Part shown: piece after piece, positions 8,207 to 17,705 of the stretch
How the letters are laid out: each line of letters opens with the position of its first letter
Position numbering within the stretch: position 1 is the first letter of the stretch
Assembly (NCBI RefSeq): GCF_000972785.3
Contig: NZ_CP011253.3
Coordinates: forward strand, 4,774,001 to 4,838,000
DNA from: Pandoraea oxalativorans
Lineage (GTDB): Bacteria; Pseudomonadota; Gammaproteobacteria; Burkholderiales; Burkholderiaceae
DNA: 64,000 nt
Direction of reading: 5' to 3'
Notes under the pieces: generated by a model
The model's database searches: none
What the model was told of the DNA's origin: nothing
Seen by the model: the letters and a program-made list of their open reading frames with translations, nothing else
Made by a program: the position numbers and the translations under genes

Positions 8207-9373
8207 TTACTTGCCTGCGGCAGCCGCGACAACCTTCTGGGCAGCTTCTTCCATGCTGTCCGCAGAGATGATCGGCAGACCGGATTCGGCGAGCATCTTC
8301 TTGCCCAGGTCTTCGTTCGTGCCCTTCATGCGCACGACGAGCGGCACCTTGAGCGACACAGCCTTCGACGCCGTGATCACGCCTTCGGCGATCACGTCGC
8401 AGCGCATGATGCCACCGAAGATGTTGACCAGAATGGCCGTCAGGTTCGGGTTCTTCAGCATGATCTTGAACGCTTCGGTCACCTTCTCTGCCGTGGCGCC
8501 ACCGCCCACGTCCAGGAAGTTGGCCGGCTCGCCGCCGAACAGCTTGATGGTGTCCATCGTGGCCATGGCCAGACCGGCGCCGTTCACCAGGCAGCCGATG
8601 TTGCCGTCGAGCGAGATGTAGGCCAGATCGAACTTCGAGGCTTCGACTTCAGCCGGATCTTCTTCGTCCAGATCGCGGTAAGCGACGATTTCCGGATGAC
8701 GATACAGGGCGTTCGAGTCGAAGTTGAACTTGGCGTCCAGTGCCGTGACGGTGCCGTTCTTGCTCACGTTCAGCGGGTTGATTTCGGCCAGCGAAGCGTC
8801 CGTTTCCCAGAAGGCCTTGTACAGACCTTGCAGGATCGTGCGCGCTTGCGGCACCGAACCTTCCGGCACGCTGATCTTCTTGGCGAAGTCGTCGGCTTGC
8901 GCGTCCGTCAGGCCAACCGACGGATCGATCACAACGTGATGGATCAGTTCCGGGTGCTTTTCGGCGACTTCTTCGATGTCCATGCCGCCTTCGCTCGAAC
9001 CCATCATCACGATCTTCTGCGTGACGCGGTCAACCACCAGGCTGACGTACAGTTCGTTGTTGATGTCGGCGCCTTCTTCGATCAGCAGGCGATTGACCTT
9101 CTGACCTTCCGGACCGGTCTGGTGCGTGACCAGTTGCATGCCGAGGATCTGGCTGGCGTATTCACGCACTTGCTCGATCGTCTTGGCAACCTTCACGCCG
9201 CCGCCCTTGCCGCGACCGCCTGCGTGAATCTGGGCCTTGACCACCCAAACCGGACCGCCGAGTTCTTCGGCTGCCTTCACGGCCTCGTCCACGGAAAACG
9301 CCGGAATGCCGCGGGGCACCGCGACTCCGAATTTCCGGAGGATTTCCTTGCCTTGATACTCATGAATCTTCAT
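8207..9373 (-). CDS. sucC: Succinate-CoA ligase [ADP-forming] subunit beta
   Basis: A 388-residue beta subunit with an ATP-grasp domain. It begins [17 protein letters not shown] and contains the lysine-rich nucleotide segment [21 protein letters not shown] (45-65) and the C-terminal [12 protein letters not shown] that closes on the CoA/phosphate site. AAGGGA precedes the ATG. Its start codon overlaps the stop of the upstream DUF2889 gene as ATGA, so its translation is probably coupled to that gene. Confidence 0.98.
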   Translation of the reverse strand: MKIHEYQGKEILRKFGVAVPRGIPAFSVDEAVKAAEELGGPVWVVKAQIHAGGRGKGGGVKVAKTIEQVREYASQILGMQLVTHQTGPEGQKVNRLLIEEGADINNELYVSLVVDRVTQKIVMMGSSEGGMDIEEVAEKHPELIHHVVIDPSVGLTDAQADDFAKKISVPEGSVPQARTILQGLYKAFWETDASLAEINPLNVSKNGTVTALDAKFNFDSNALYRHPEIVAYRDLDEEDPAEVEASKFDLAYISLDGNIGCLVNGAGLAMATMDTIKLFGGEPANFLDVGGGATAEKVTEAFKIMLKNPNLTAILVNIFGGIMRCDVIAEGVITASKAVSLKVPLVVRMKGTNEDLGKKMLAESGLPIISADSMEEAAQKVVAAAAGK

Positions 9374-10050
9374 GCGTGATTCCCTTCTTGCTGAGTTGGA
9401 AGTTTGGGTTCGAGCTTGCGAGTCGAGGCCTCATCGCGCACCGCTTCTGATGTGACGGGCGTCGTGGGCTCGTTCGCTCGATCGTTTGCGCGGCCGTTGA
9501 ACCAGCGCGGGTAAAACCGGCGCACCGCCTCGCCATCAAACCGCAGGGCGTGACAATGTCCGAGTTGGAAAGGAGGTGCCGAATTATCGACATCCGTGGC
9601 CGCTGCCGTGTCGGGGGTATCAATCACCACGCCGGCAAACGCCTGAATCGCTGCCGTCGGCAGGACACTGCAAAGTTCTGTGAGATGGGTACAGCCCGCC
9701 GCGCCGCCGAGGCGCTCGCGAACCCCGCGCCGGAAGCCGTGCCGCAGGTTAAGACCGATCAATTGACGATATTCGGGGCCGATCTGATCGCAAATACCGG
9801 GATAAGGCACCCAATCGGAGACGGCCTCGGCGTCATGCACTTCGAAATCCTCATCGATCGTCAACCGCAGCCATAGCTCGTGGATCGGCGTACCCTCCTT
9901 GCGAAGGCCCGTTGCCAATGCAAAATCCCGATCCTTGTGATCGGTGAGTCGGGCTTCGATGTCCCATAGGCCATCCTCGCGCGAAAACGCTTCAACAGCG
10001 ATCGTGCGACGGTGACGCAAGGTACGAGGGGCAGGCGCGGAGAGCGGCAT
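9370..10050 (-). CDS. DUF2889 domain protein coupled to sucC
   Basis: A 226-residue protein of unknown function. The start M-P-L-S-A-P-A-P-R was chosen because the DUF2889 core begins at once ([31 protein letters not shown]); the frame extends upstream without family similarity. Conserved-looking blocks are the [12 protein letters not shown] strand, [20 protein letters not shown] and CTHLTELCS, which holds two cysteines and one histidine that could bind metal. The tail is hydrophilic. It lies between recX and sucC, overlapping sucC by ATGA. A role in TCA-enzyme expression or assembly is only a guess from this coupling. Confidence 0.85.
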   Translation of the reverse strand: MPLSAPAPRTLRHRRTIAVEAFSREDGLWDIEARLTDHKDRDFALATGLRKEGTPIHELWLRLTIDEDFEVHDAEAVSDWVPYPGICDQIGPEYRQLIGLNLRHGFRRGVRERLGGAAGCTHLTELCSVLPTAAIQAFAGVVIDTPDTAAATDVDNSAPPFQLGHCHALRFDGEAVRRFYPRWFNGRANDRANEPTTPVTSEAVRDEASTRKLEPKLPTQQEGNHA

Positions 10051-10087
10051 GCGGAAGTGTGCAATGCATGAACGCAGAAAGATCTTG

Positions 10088-10096
10088 ATTCTAGCA
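10088..10096 (-). promoter_or_regulatory. Candidate extended -10 promoter for DUF2889-sucCD
   Basis: Read on the minus strand, TGCTAGAAT fits the extended -10 form TGnTAnnnT and ends 37 bp before the start codon. No clear -35 is seen. The surrounding 308-bp gap (10051-10358) otherwise holds only a small palindrome, CCGACC/GGTCGG at 10158-10172, and nothing else I can recognise. Confidence 0.45.
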
Positions 10097-10358
10097 TAGG
10101 CGACAGCGCCGTCTGCCGCAGCGCAGCAGAAGCCCGTCGCATAAGGCGGAATTACCCGACCCATCGGTCGGATTATCAAAATTCCGAGTGACAGGCGCGC
10201 ATGGTGCGACGCCATAACGCGATAAGCGAGACGCCATGCGTCACACGAGATTCATCGTCGTGTCACGCGAGCATTCACGCGGGTTGCGTGAAGTCTCACA
10301 CGGCGACCGCTTCGCCGATGAATGCGCACGCATCCATAACGAAGTGATGGCATCGGTG

Positions 10359-10904
10359 TCAGACGTCGTCCAAAAACTCATCCGCACCTCGCACGATTTT
10401 GCTGATAACGGTACGCGAGAAACCACGTGCTGCCAGAAAACGCATCTGCTTGGCGCGCGCTTCGGGCGTTGCCGCGACTTCGCCGAACTTCTTTTGCCAG
10501 ACGGCCCGCGCGCGGGCGAGTTCGGTCTCCCGCAATTGTTCGGAGATCGCGGCGACGGTTTCGGCGTCGACCTGATGCTGCTTGAGCTCACCGACGATAC
10601 GCGTCGTGCCCATACGCGAGGCGCGCCGGTTCACCACGCTTTCCGCGAACCGCTCATTCGACAGCCATCGTTCCTGCTCAAGCGCGTCGAGCACACGATC
10701 AAGCGCTTCGGGATCCTCGGCGTCCGCGTAAGGCGTGAGCTTGCGACGCAGTTCCGCCCGGCTGTATTCGCGACGTGCCAGATAGGATAGCGCGCGCCCT
10801 TTCAGACTCAGCGTCGGCTTGCGAGACCGCTTGACCGCGACGGCCTCGTCGCCCGGTGGGGGCGGCGGTGCATTCGGATCACGGGGAGGACGTCGATTGA
10901 TCAT
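10359..10904 (-). CDS. recX: RecX regulatory protein
   Basis: About 181 residues from the start M-I-N-R-R-P-P; the frame extends further upstream, but the RecX core (LKGRALSYLARREYSRAELRRKL) begins well inside either version. RecX binds RecA filaments and limits their growth. Three-helix repeats are recognisable: the first ends in the LTPYADAEDPEALDRVLDALEQERWLSNERFAESVVNRR stretch, and the last contains RFLAARGFSRTVISKIV. A proline-rich N-terminus (residues 9-17) is unusual. It lies 104 bp downstream of recA behind a hairpin that should limit read-through. Confidence 0.93.
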   Translation of the reverse strand: MINRRPPRDPNAPPPPPGDEAVAVKRSRKPTLSLKGRALSYLARREYSRAELRRKLTPYADAEDPEALDRVLDALEQERWLSNERFAESVVNRRASRMGTTRIVGELKQHQVDAETVAAISEQLRETELARARAVWQKKFGEVAATPEARAKQMRFLAARGFSRTVISKIVRGADEFLDDV

Positions 10905-10942
10905 GAGTTCATCGTAGCGCTGCTTTGCGCAGCAAGAATGCA

Positions 10943-10980
10943 AAACGGCAGCGCGACACCATAGGGCTTCGCGCTGCCGC
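10943..10980 (-). terminator. Terminator/attenuator between recA and recX
   Basis: A perfect 10-bp stem, CGGCAGCGCG (10947-10956) with CGCGCTGCCG (10971-10980), is followed on the minus strand by TTTT. Partial read-through would explain low recX expression compared with recA. Confidence 0.8.
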
Positions 10981-11008
10981 TCCAACAACTCAGACGCCAA
11001 TCAAACGA

Positions 11009-12073
11009 TCAGGCTTCGTCTTCTGCTTCGATCTCACCGGTTTCGTTGATCGCCGTCACGCCCAGCGATGCACGTACCTTGTTCTCGATCTCGTGGGCAA
11101 TTTCCGGATTTTCGCGCAGGAATTCACGCGCGTTGTCCTTGCCCTGACCGATCTTCTCGCCGTTGTAGCTGTACCAGGCGCCGGCCTTCTCGACGATCTT
11201 CGCGTTGACACCCAGATCGATGATTTCGCCTTCGCGCGAGATACCCTGACCGTAGAGAATGTCGAAAATCGCTTCGCGGAACGGCGGCGACACCTTGTTC
11301 TTGACGACCTTGACGCGGGTTTCGTTACCGACCACCTCGTCGCCCTTCTTGATCGAGCCGATACGGCGGATGTCCAGACGCACCGACGAGTAGAACTTCA
11401 GTGCATTACCGCCCGTCGTCGTTTCCGGGTTACCGAACATGACGCCGATCTTCATCCGAATCTGGTTGATGAAGATCACCGTGCAGTTCGTGCGCTTGAT
11501 CGTACCGGTCAGCTTACGCAGCGCCTGCGACATCAGACGTGCCTGAAGACCCGGCAGCGAATCGCCCATCTCGCCTTCGATTTCGGCCTTCGGCACCAGT
11601 GCCGCCACCGAGTCGATGATGATGAGGTCGATCGAGCCCGAGCGCACCAGCGCATCGGCGATTTCCAGGGCCTGTTCGCCCGTGTCCGGCTGCGAGATCA
11701 GCAGTTCCGGCACCGAGACGCCCAGCTTGTTGGCGTAACCGACGTCGAGGGCGTGTTCTGCGTCGATGAACGCGCAGGTGCCGCCGATCTTCTGCATTTC
11801 CGCCACGACTTGGAGCGTGAGCGTGGTCTTACCCGACGATTCCGGGCCGTAGATTTCGATCACACGGCCGCGCGGCAGACCACCGACGCCCAGCGCGATG
11901 TCCAGACCCAGCGAGCCCGTGGAGACGACCTGGATGTCCGCTTCGACCTCGCCGTCGCCAAGACGCATGATCGAGCCCTTGCCGAATTGCTTCTCGATCT
12001 GCGCGAGGGCGGCGGCGAGCGCCTTGCCTTTCTCGGCCGACAGATTGGCAGACCCTTTCTTGCTTTCTTCCAT
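11009..12073 (-). CDS. recA: Recombinase RecA
   Basis: A 354-residue RecA. Walker A is GPESSGKT (76-83) and the [15 protein letters not shown]alker B/L1 region and the [26 protein letters not shown]2 region are canonical; the acidic C-terminus ends EAEDEA. It mediates strand exchange and LexA cleavage. The start [10 protein letters not shown] was chosen for its AAAGGACG ribosome site and family match; the longer frame has no support. The upstream LexA box predicts induction by DNA damage. Confidence 0.99.
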   Translation of the reverse strand: MEESKKGSANLSAEKGKALAAALAQIEKQFGKGSIMRLGDGEVEADIQVVSTGSLGLDIALGVGGLPRGRVIEIYGPESSGKTTLTLQVVAEMQKIGGTCAFIDAEHALDVGYANKLGVSVPELLISQPDTGEQALEIADALVRSGSIDLIIIDSVAALVPKAEIEGEMGDSLPGLQARLMSQALRKLTGTIKRTNCTVIFINQIRMKIGVMFGNPETTTGGNALKFYSSVRLDIRRIGSIKKGDEVVGNETRVKVVKNKVSPPFREAIFDILYGQGISREGEIIDLGVNAKIVEKAGAWYSYNGEKIGQGKDNAREFLRENPEIAHEIENKVRASLGVTAINETGEIEAEDEA

Positions 12074-12127
12074 GAATCGTCCTTTGATATGATGAGCGAG
12101 ACGGCTCGAGTGAGGCGTGACTGCCGG

Positions 12128-12157
12128 TACTGTATAAAAAACCAGTGCTCTTTGCAA
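12128..12157 (-). promoter_or_regulatory. recA promoter with LexA (SOS) box
   Basis: The sequence tactgtataaaaaaccagtg (12128-12147) fits the CTG-N10-CAG LexA consensus. On the minus strand a -35 TTGCAA (12157-12152) and a -10 TATACA (12136-12131) are about 15 bp apart, so the box overlaps the spacer and -10 element. LexA binding should therefore block recA transcription. Confidence 0.85.
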
Positions 12158-12275
12158 GTGCCTGTTGTCCGAAAGCGCCGAAACGACAAAAAAAGCCGCG
12201 AACCACGCGCCGCAACATCACAGGAGACACACCCGTGCCGTCAGGCATTGGTGCCTACACAAGCCTATCACGCCC

Positions 12276-12965
12276 ATGCGAATTCTCATCGCAGAGGATG
12301 ACAGCATTCTGGCCGACGCCCTGACCCGCTCGCTGCGTCAGGGAGGCTACGCCGTCGATCACGTCAAAACGGGGCTCGAAGCCGATTCCGCGCTGTCCGC
12401 CCAGACGTTCGACCTGCTGATTCTCGACCTCGGTCTACCTCGTCTTCCCGGTCACGAAGTCCTGCGCCGTCTGCGCGCCCGCAATTCCCACCTGCCCGTT
12501 CTGATCCTGACCGCGTCCGACAGCGTCGACGCCCGCGTGAAGGGCCTCGATCTCGGTGCCGACGACTACATGGCCAAGCCGTTCGCCCTCGCCGAACTCG
12601 AAGCGCGCGTGCGGGCACTGACCCGCCGCGGCGCAGGTGGCGGCTCGACGGTGATCCGCCACGGACCGCTGAGCTTCGATCAGGTCGGTCGCACCGCCTA
12701 TATCAACGAGCAGATGCTCGATCTGTCCGCGCGCGAACTCGAATTGCTCGAAGTGCTGCTGCTGCGCACCGGACGGCTCGTCTCCAAGGAACAGCTCGTC
12801 GACCATCTGTGCGGATGGGGCGAGGAGGTGAGCAACAACGCCATCGAGGTGTACATGCACCGGCTGCGCAAGAAGATCGAGCCGAGCGGTGTACGCATCG
12901 CCACGATCCGCGGGCTGGGATATTGTCTGGAGAAGCCGGCAGCGGCCCCCGCCAACGCAGCATGA
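12276..12965 (+). CDS. OmpR/PhoB-family response regulator (QseB/TctD-like)
   Basis: A 230-residue DNA-binding response regulator. The receiver has the acidic pair D8/D9, phospho-acceptor D51 in LILDLGLP and K100 in DYMAKPF; the C-terminal winged helix includes LSARELELLEVLL and the recognition region NNAIEVYMHRLRKKIEPSGVRIATIRGLGYCL. The start was chosen at M-R-I-L-I-A-E-D-D. The ribosome site next to it is weak; AGGAG lies about 50 bp upstream before a GTG that would open a short leader peptide ending inside this gene. The partner kinase follows 13 bp downstream. Confidence 0.95.
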   Translation: MRILIAEDDSILADALTRSLRQGGYAVDHVKTGLEADSALSAQTFDLLILDLGLPRLPGHEVLRRLRARNSHLPVLILTASDSVDARVKGLDLGADDYMAKPFALAELEARVRALTRRGAGGGSTVIRHGPLSFDQVGRTAYINEQMLDLSARELELLEVLLLRTGRLVSKEQLVDHLCGWGEEVSNNAIEVYMHRLRKKIEPSGVRIATIRGLGYCLEKPAAAPANAA

Positions 12966-12978
12966 TCGGGCTCGTCCG

Positions 12979-14592
12979 ATGCGCCTGAGCTTTCGTCACC
13001 CCCATCGCGCCGCGCCTGCGTCGTCGGACAACGCGTCCCACGCCGATCAGGACGACCCGCGCCACCTGTCCGCAGACGTCGCCGACCCCTTCGACCCTTA
13101 CGCCGATCCCTTCGTACGTCCGGGCTTCGGCGCGCCCTTGGAGCGCGAGGCCGAGCCGCCGCCGCGCTCGCTCTTCGGCGAGATCCTCGACTGGATGCTC
13201 GCGCCGTTGCTGCTGCTCTGGCCGATGAGTATTGCGGTGACGTATCTCGTCGCGAAATCGATTGCCAACGGCCCGTTCGACCGCGCGCTGGAGACCAATA
13301 CTTACGTTCTCGCCCAGCAGGTTCATTCGGATCGCGGCCAGGTCACGCTCGCGCTGCCCATGCCCGCGCGCGATCTGCTGCGCGCCGACGCGACCGACAA
13401 CATCTACTATCAGGTGCTCGGCGCGAAGGGCGAACTCGTGGGCGGTACGGCAGAGTTGCCGCTGCCTCATGAAGACGACCGTCCGCAACCCGGAGTGGTC
13501 CAGTTTCGCGACGAAACCGTAGGCGGCAACGACATTCGCGTTGCGTTCACTTATGTCGATCTGCCGCGCATGCAGCCACCGGGCAGCATGGCGCTGGTAC
13601 AGGTCGCGGAGACGCTCGACAAACGCAGCCAGTTGGCTAACGAAATCATCAAGGGCGTGATCCTGCCGCAGTTCGTGATTCTGCCGCTGGCCATCGTGCT
13701 CGTCTGGTTCGGACTGTCGCGCGGTCTTGCGCCACTGCATGCGTTGCAGGAGCACATTCGCGCGCGCCGTCCCGACGATCTTTCGCCACTTGAAGCGCGA
13801 CAGGCACCGCCGGAAATCGCGCCGCTCGTCAATTCGCTGAACGATCTGCTCGGACGCCTTGAGCAGAACATGAAACTCCAGCAACGCTTCATTGCAGACG
13901 CTGCACATCAGCTCAAGACACCGCTCGCAGGCCTGCGCATGCAAGCTGAACTGGCGTTACGTCAGACATCTCCCGACGAACTGCGCCGCTCGCTCTCGCA
14001 AATCGCGATGAGCTCCGAACAGGCCGCGCGTCTCGTCAATCAGTTGCTCGCACTTGCGCGCGCCGAAAACAGTGCGAACGACGCTGCCGCCTTCACGCCG
14101 CTCAACCTCAGTCTGCTTGCGCGCAGCGCCATGCAGGACTGGTTTCAGGCAGCCTTCGCCAAACGCATCGACCTCGGCTTCGAGGAGCCGCCGTTTCCGG
14201 TGCATCTGTCCGGGCAGCCGGTAATGTTGCGCGAGTTGCTCAACAACCTGATCGACAATGCGATCCGCTACACGCCGGCCGGCGGCAAGGTGACGGTGCG
14301 GCTGCGTCACGAGGCGTCCGACGGCTTCGTGCACCTGGAAGTCGAAGACACAGGGCCAGGCATTCCTGCGGCGGAGCGACCGCGCGTGTTCGAGCGCTTC
14401 TATCGCATTCTCGGCAGCGACAGCGACGGCAGCGGACTGGGTCTCGCGATCGTGCGCGAAATCGTGCAGATTCATCGTGGCGATGTGAGCGTGCTCGATC
14501 ATGTCGATGCACAGCACCCCGAAGCAACCGGCACACTCATTCGAGTGACGTTACCGCTCGCCGAGGTGCCTATCGAAAACCCTCATGCGTGA
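12979..14592 (+). CDS. Sensor histidine kinase (TctE/QseC-like)
   Basis: A 537-residue membrane kinase. A cytoplasmic N-terminal stretch of about 70 residues rich in Asp and Pro is longer than usual. TM1 is around 72-92, followed by a periplasmic sensor of about 130 residues (TctE_N-like), TM2 around 228-248, and the H-box HQLKTPLAGLR with H310. N-box (LLNNLIDNAIRYTP), G1 (VEDTGPGIP) and G2 (GSGLGLAIV) are intact. It should autophosphorylate and drive the adjacent regulator. TctE relatives sense carboxylic acids, and an MHS transporter gene follows at 171 bp, but the ligand cannot be read from sequence. Confidence 0.94.
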   Translation: MRLSFRHPHRAAPASSDNASHADQDDPRHLSADVADPFDPYADPFVRPGFGAPLEREAEPPPRSLFGEILDWMLAPLLLLWPMSIAVTYLVAKSIANGPFDRALETNTYVLAQQVHSDRGQVTLALPMPARDLLRADATDNIYYQVLGAKGELVGGTAELPLPHEDDRPQPGVVQFRDETVGGNDIRVAFTYVDLPRMQPPGSMALVQVAETLDKRSQLANEIIKGVILPQFVILPLAIVLVWFGLSRGLAPLHALQEHIRARRPDDLSPLEARQAPPEIAPLVNSLNDLLGRLEQNMKLQQRFIADAAHQLKTPLAGLRMQAELALRQTSPDELRRSLSQIAMSSEQAARLVNQLLALARAENSANDAAAFTPLNLSLLARSAMQDWFQAAFAKRIDLGFEEPPFPVHLSGQPVMLRELLNNLIDNAIRYTPAGGKVTVRLRHEASDGFVHLEVEDTGPGIPAAERPRVFERFYRILGSDSDGSGLGLAIVREIVQIHRGDVSVLDHVDAQHPEATGTLIRVTLPLAEVPIENPHA

Positions 14593-14763
14593 CGTAAATC
14601 CGCTAAATACGGCCAATTTTCGACCAAAGTCGAGGGTAAGTCCCTAGCCACGTAAGGTTCGAGTCAGTTTGGCGTCAGACGGCGGTAAGGTTGTCCTCCA
14701 ATAATCAGTTGCAACGGCCCGGGTGCGTCCCAGGGGCGTGCTTACATTACAGGAGACAACCGC

Positions 14764-16422
14764 ATGGCTACTACAACGGCAGCCACCACCCATGCGCCGA
14801 TGACCAAAGAAGAACGCAAGGTCATCTTCGCGTCGTCGCTGGGCACGGTGTTCGAGTGGTATGACTTTTATCTGGCCGGTTCGCTGGCCGCGTTCATCAG
14901 CCGTCACTTCTTCTCCGGGATCAACCCGACGGCGGCCTTCATCTTCACACTGCTGTCGTTTGCTGCGGGCTTCGCGGTGCGTCCTTTCGGCGCCATCGTG
15001 TTCGGTCGCATCGGCGACCTCGTCGGTCGTAAATACACGTTCCTCGTCACCATCACGCTGATGGGTCTGTCGACGCTGGTCGTCGGTCTGCTGCCGGGCT
15101 ATGCGTCCTGGGGCATCGCCGCGCCGGTGATCTTCATCGCCATGCGTCTGCTGCAGGGCCTGGCTCTCGGCGGCGAATACGGCGGTGCTGCCACGTACGT
15201 TGCGGAGCACGCACCGCATGGCCGTCGCGGCTTCTACACGTCGTGGATTCAGACGACCGCGACGCTGGGTCTCTTCCTCTCGCTGCTCGTGATTCTCGGC
15301 ACCCGTATGGCGATGGGTGAAGAGGCGTTCGGCGACTGGGGCTGGCGCATTCCGTTCATCCTGTCGATCGTGCTGCTGCTCGTGTCGCTGTGGATTCGCC
15401 TGCAACTGAGCGAATCGCCGGCCTTCCAGCGCATGAAGGCAGAAGGTAAGGGATCGAAGGCACCGCTGAAGGAATCGTTCGGTCAGTGGAAGAACCTGAA
15501 GATCGTGATTCTGGCGCTGGTCGGCTTGACTGCGGGTCAGGCCGTCGTGTGGTACACGGGCCAGTTCTACTCGCTGTTCTTCATGACCCAGGTGCTTAAG
15601 GTCGACGGCAACACCGCGAACATCATGGTCGCGCTGGGTCTGCTGATCGGTAGCCCGTTCTTCGTGTTCTTCGGCGCACTGTCGGACAAGATCGGTCGCA
15701 AGCCGATCATCATGGCGGGCTGCCTGCTGGCTGCGCTGCTGTACCTCCCGATCTTCAAGGCGCTCACGCACTACGCCAACCCGGCGCTTGAAGCCGCCAC
15801 CGCCCGTTCGCCGATCACGGTCATCGCCGATCCGAACGAATGCTCGTTCCAGTTCAACCCGGTGGGCACGTCGAAGTTCACCAGCTCGTGCGATATCGCG
15901 AAGAGCTACCTGTCGCGCGCCGGTCTGAACTATCAGAACCAAGCCGCACCCGCAGGCACGCTGGCCACGGTAAAGATTGGCGACAAGGTGATCTCGTCGG
16001 TCGACGGCAAGGCAGCGGACGCGAAGGACAAGACCAAGGCGTTCGAGACGGAGATGTCGGCCACGCTCAAGGCTGACGGCTATCCGCCGAAGGCCGACCC
16101 GGCGCAGATGAACAAACCGATGGTCGTGATCCTGCTGGCGATTCTGGTGATCTTCGTGACGATGGTGTACGGCCCGATTGCGGCGATGCTGGTGGAAATG
16201 TTCCCGACACGCATTCGCTACACGTCGATGTCGTTGCCGTATCACATCGGTAACGGCTGGTTCGGGGGCTTCCTCCCGGCCACGGCCTTCGCCATCGTGG
16301 CCGCTAAGGGCGACATCTACTCCGGCCTCTGGTACCCGATCGTGATCGCGCTCATCACCTTCGTGATCGGCATGCTCTTCATCAAGGAGACGAAGGACGT
16401 CGACATCTACGCCAACGACTGA
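14764..16422 (+). CDS. MFS transporter of the metabolite:H+ symporter (MHS) family with inserted soluble domain
   Basis: A 552-residue inner-membrane symporter. It carries the early signature VFEWYDFYLAGSLAAF (24-39), the loop 2-3 motif GRIGDLVGRKYTF and the central SDKIGRKPIIM. MHS proteins usually have about 430-450 residues. The extra length is one segment after the GRKPIIM helix, near residues 345-450, which has few hydrophobic runs and two cysteines (N-E-C-S and S-S-C-D) that could pair if it faces the periplasm. AGGAGAC precedes the ATG. The upstream two-component pair may control it. Substrate unknown; relatives move carboxylates, betaine or shikimate. Confidence 0.88.
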   Translation: MATTTAATTHAPMTKEERKVIFASSLGTVFEWYDFYLAGSLAAFISRHFFSGINPTAAFIFTLLSFAAGFAVRPFGAIVFGRIGDLVGRKYTFLVTITLMGLSTLVVGLLPGYASWGIAAPVIFIAMRLLQGLALGGEYGGAATYVAEHAPHGRRGFYTSWIQTTATLGLFLSLLVILGTRMAMGEEAFGDWGWRIPFILSIVLLLVSLWIRLQLSESPAFQRMKAEGKGSKAPLKESFGQWKNLKIVILALVGLTAGQAVVWYTGQFYSLFFMTQVLKVDGNTANIMVALGLLIGSPFFVFFGALSDKIGRKPIIMAGCLLAALLYLPIFKALTHYANPALEAATARSPITVIADPNECSFQFNPVGTSKFTSSCDIAKSYLSRAGLNYQNQAAPAGTLATVKIGDKVISSVDGKAADAKDKTKAFETEMSATLKADGYPPKADPAQMNKPMVVILLAILVIFVTMVYGPIAAMLVEMFPTRIRYTSMSLPYHIGNGWFGGFLPATAFAIVAAKGDIYSGLWYPIVIALITFVIGMLFIKETKDVDIYAND

Positions 16423-16462
16423 TGGGGTAACCTGTCGGACAGGCGGAAGGTAGATCTGTCTT

Positions 16463-16500
16463 AACGACGCCGGGGCTTTCGAGTCCCGGCGTTGTCGTTT
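16463..16500 (+). terminator. Rho-independent terminator of the MHS gene
   Basis: ACGCCGGG (16467-16474) pairs with CCCGGCGT (16485-16492); the tract TGTCGTTTGT follows. Confidence 0.75.
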
Positions 16501-16580
16501 GTGGGATGGGGTCGGCCCCGGGTCATGCGCCGCCCACGAAAGCCGCCCGAACTATTTTCATAGCCTTCGCAAAATAGCTG

Positions 16581-16609
16581 TTGACAGGCTATAGCCTTCC
16601 CCATATACT
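16581..16609 (+). promoter_or_regulatory. Strong sigma-70 promoter of the tRNA gene
   Basis: A consensus -35 TTGACA (16581-16586) and a -10 TATACT (16604-16609) are separated by 17 bp; the mature tRNA starts 12 bp after the -10. A direct repeat, atagccttc, lies before and inside the spacer. Confidence 0.9.
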
Positions 16610-16620
16610 ATTTTTCCTAC

Positions 16621-16697
<77 letters not shown>

Positions 16698-16703
16698 AAT
16701 TTG

Positions 16704-16736
16704 AAAAGGCCATGAGAAATCATGGCCTTTTTTTTT
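16704..16736 (+). terminator. Rho-independent terminator of the tRNA gene
   Basis: GGCCATG pairs with CATGGCC, extended by AAAA/TTTT, and nine T residues follow. Confidence 0.92.
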
Positions 16737-16763
16737 GCCCGCGAAGCGCCACGCACCGCTCGA

Positions 16764-17621
16764 TCAGCTTCGTACGGCTCCCCGAAAGGCCGCTCCAAGT
16801 TCGGCCAGCGCACCGCGCGCCCGGCCGTCCTTCACGCGGGTGTGCAGCACAATGGGCAGACGCGGCAACTCCGGTAGCGACAGTCTGGGCCCGACGTCCA
16901 CCGCGCCAAACGGCACCATCCGCGGCGACAGCGCCGCCACCCCCAGCCCGGCCATCACCGCAGCAGCCACCGCCATCACACCTCCGCCAACGAATACCTC
17001 CGTCCAGGGAATACCCGCCTCGTCGAGCAGTTGCTCAGCGACTGCGCGTACGCCGCAAGGCTCAGCCATCGTGGCAAGCGGCAACGGCTCCCCCGTGCGG
17101 TGCTGCCAACCGGGTGTCGCGAACCAGCCGAACTTCTCTTCGGTGACGACCTCCCCGTCGGTCCGGCCAACATGCATGCGTACCAGCACCGTATCGAGTT
17201 CTCTGCGGTCGAAACGCTGAAGCAGATCCGCCGACGTTCCGATTCTGATCTCGATCAGAAGCTGAGGGTCCTGTGCGTTCATCCGGGCAATCAACGCAGG
17301 CAGTTCCGGCCCTGCGACATGGTCACTGATGCCGATGGTGAGACGTTGGCGCGCGCCCGCTACCGCAGCGACCGCACGGTCATGGGCATCGATGAGCTTG
17401 CGCGCGTAGTCGAGAAAGGTGGCGCCCTGCGCCGAAAGCTCGACATACCGGGGTGTGCGTTCAACAAGCCGGAAACCCAATCTGTCTTCAAGCCGTTTGA
17501 GCTTCAGGCTCACCGCCGCCTGCGTCGTGCGCAACGCCTCGGCAGCACGCGTGAAGCTGCCAAGCTCCACAATACGGATAAAGGCGCGAACCGCCTCCAG
17601 ATCAAGCGAACGCTCAGTCAT
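16764..17621 (-). CDS. LysR-family transcriptional regulator
   Basis: A 285-residue LysR protein. The winged HTH is at residues 5-65 (LDLEAVRAFIRIVELGSFTRAAEALRTTQAAVSLKLKRLEDRLG), followed by a periplasmic-binding-like effector domain with LTIGISDHVAG. It is divergent from a tautomerase gene, with 84 bp between the start codons, and probably controls it. The N-terminal MTERSLDLE and a candidate LysR site overlapping its own start codon point to autoregulation. The effector is unknown. Confidence 0.93.
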   Translation of the reverse strand: MTERSLDLEAVRAFIRIVELGSFTRAAEALRTTQAAVSLKLKRLEDRLGFRLVERTPRYVELSAQGATFLDYARKLIDAHDRAVAAVAGARQRLTIGISDHVAGPELPALIARMNAQDPQLLIEIRIGTSADLLQRFDRRELDTVLVRMHVGRTDGEVVTEEKFGWFATPGWQHRTGEPLPLATMAEPCGVRAVAEQLLDEAGIPWTEVFVGGGVMAVAAAVMAGLGVAALSPRMVPFGAVDVGPRLSLPELPRLPIVLHTRVKDGRARGALAELGAAFRGAVRS

Positions 17622-17669
17622 TTCAAATTGTTATCATTGAAATAAGAATGAATAGATTATCAGAATAGA
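17620..17669. promoter_or_regulatory. Candidate LysR operator and direct repeats between lysR and the tautomerase gene
   Basis: ATTTCAA (17620-17626) and TTGAAAT (17637-17643) form a perfect inverted repeat with a 10-bp spacer, which fits the dyad form of LysR boxes and overlaps the LysR start codon. The repeat AATAGAT occurs twice further right (17651-17657 and 17663-17669). The region is distinctly AT-rich. Confidence 0.6.
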
Positions 17670-17705
17670 TACTATGGAGCGGGTCAACCACCGAGGAAAC
17701 TCACG

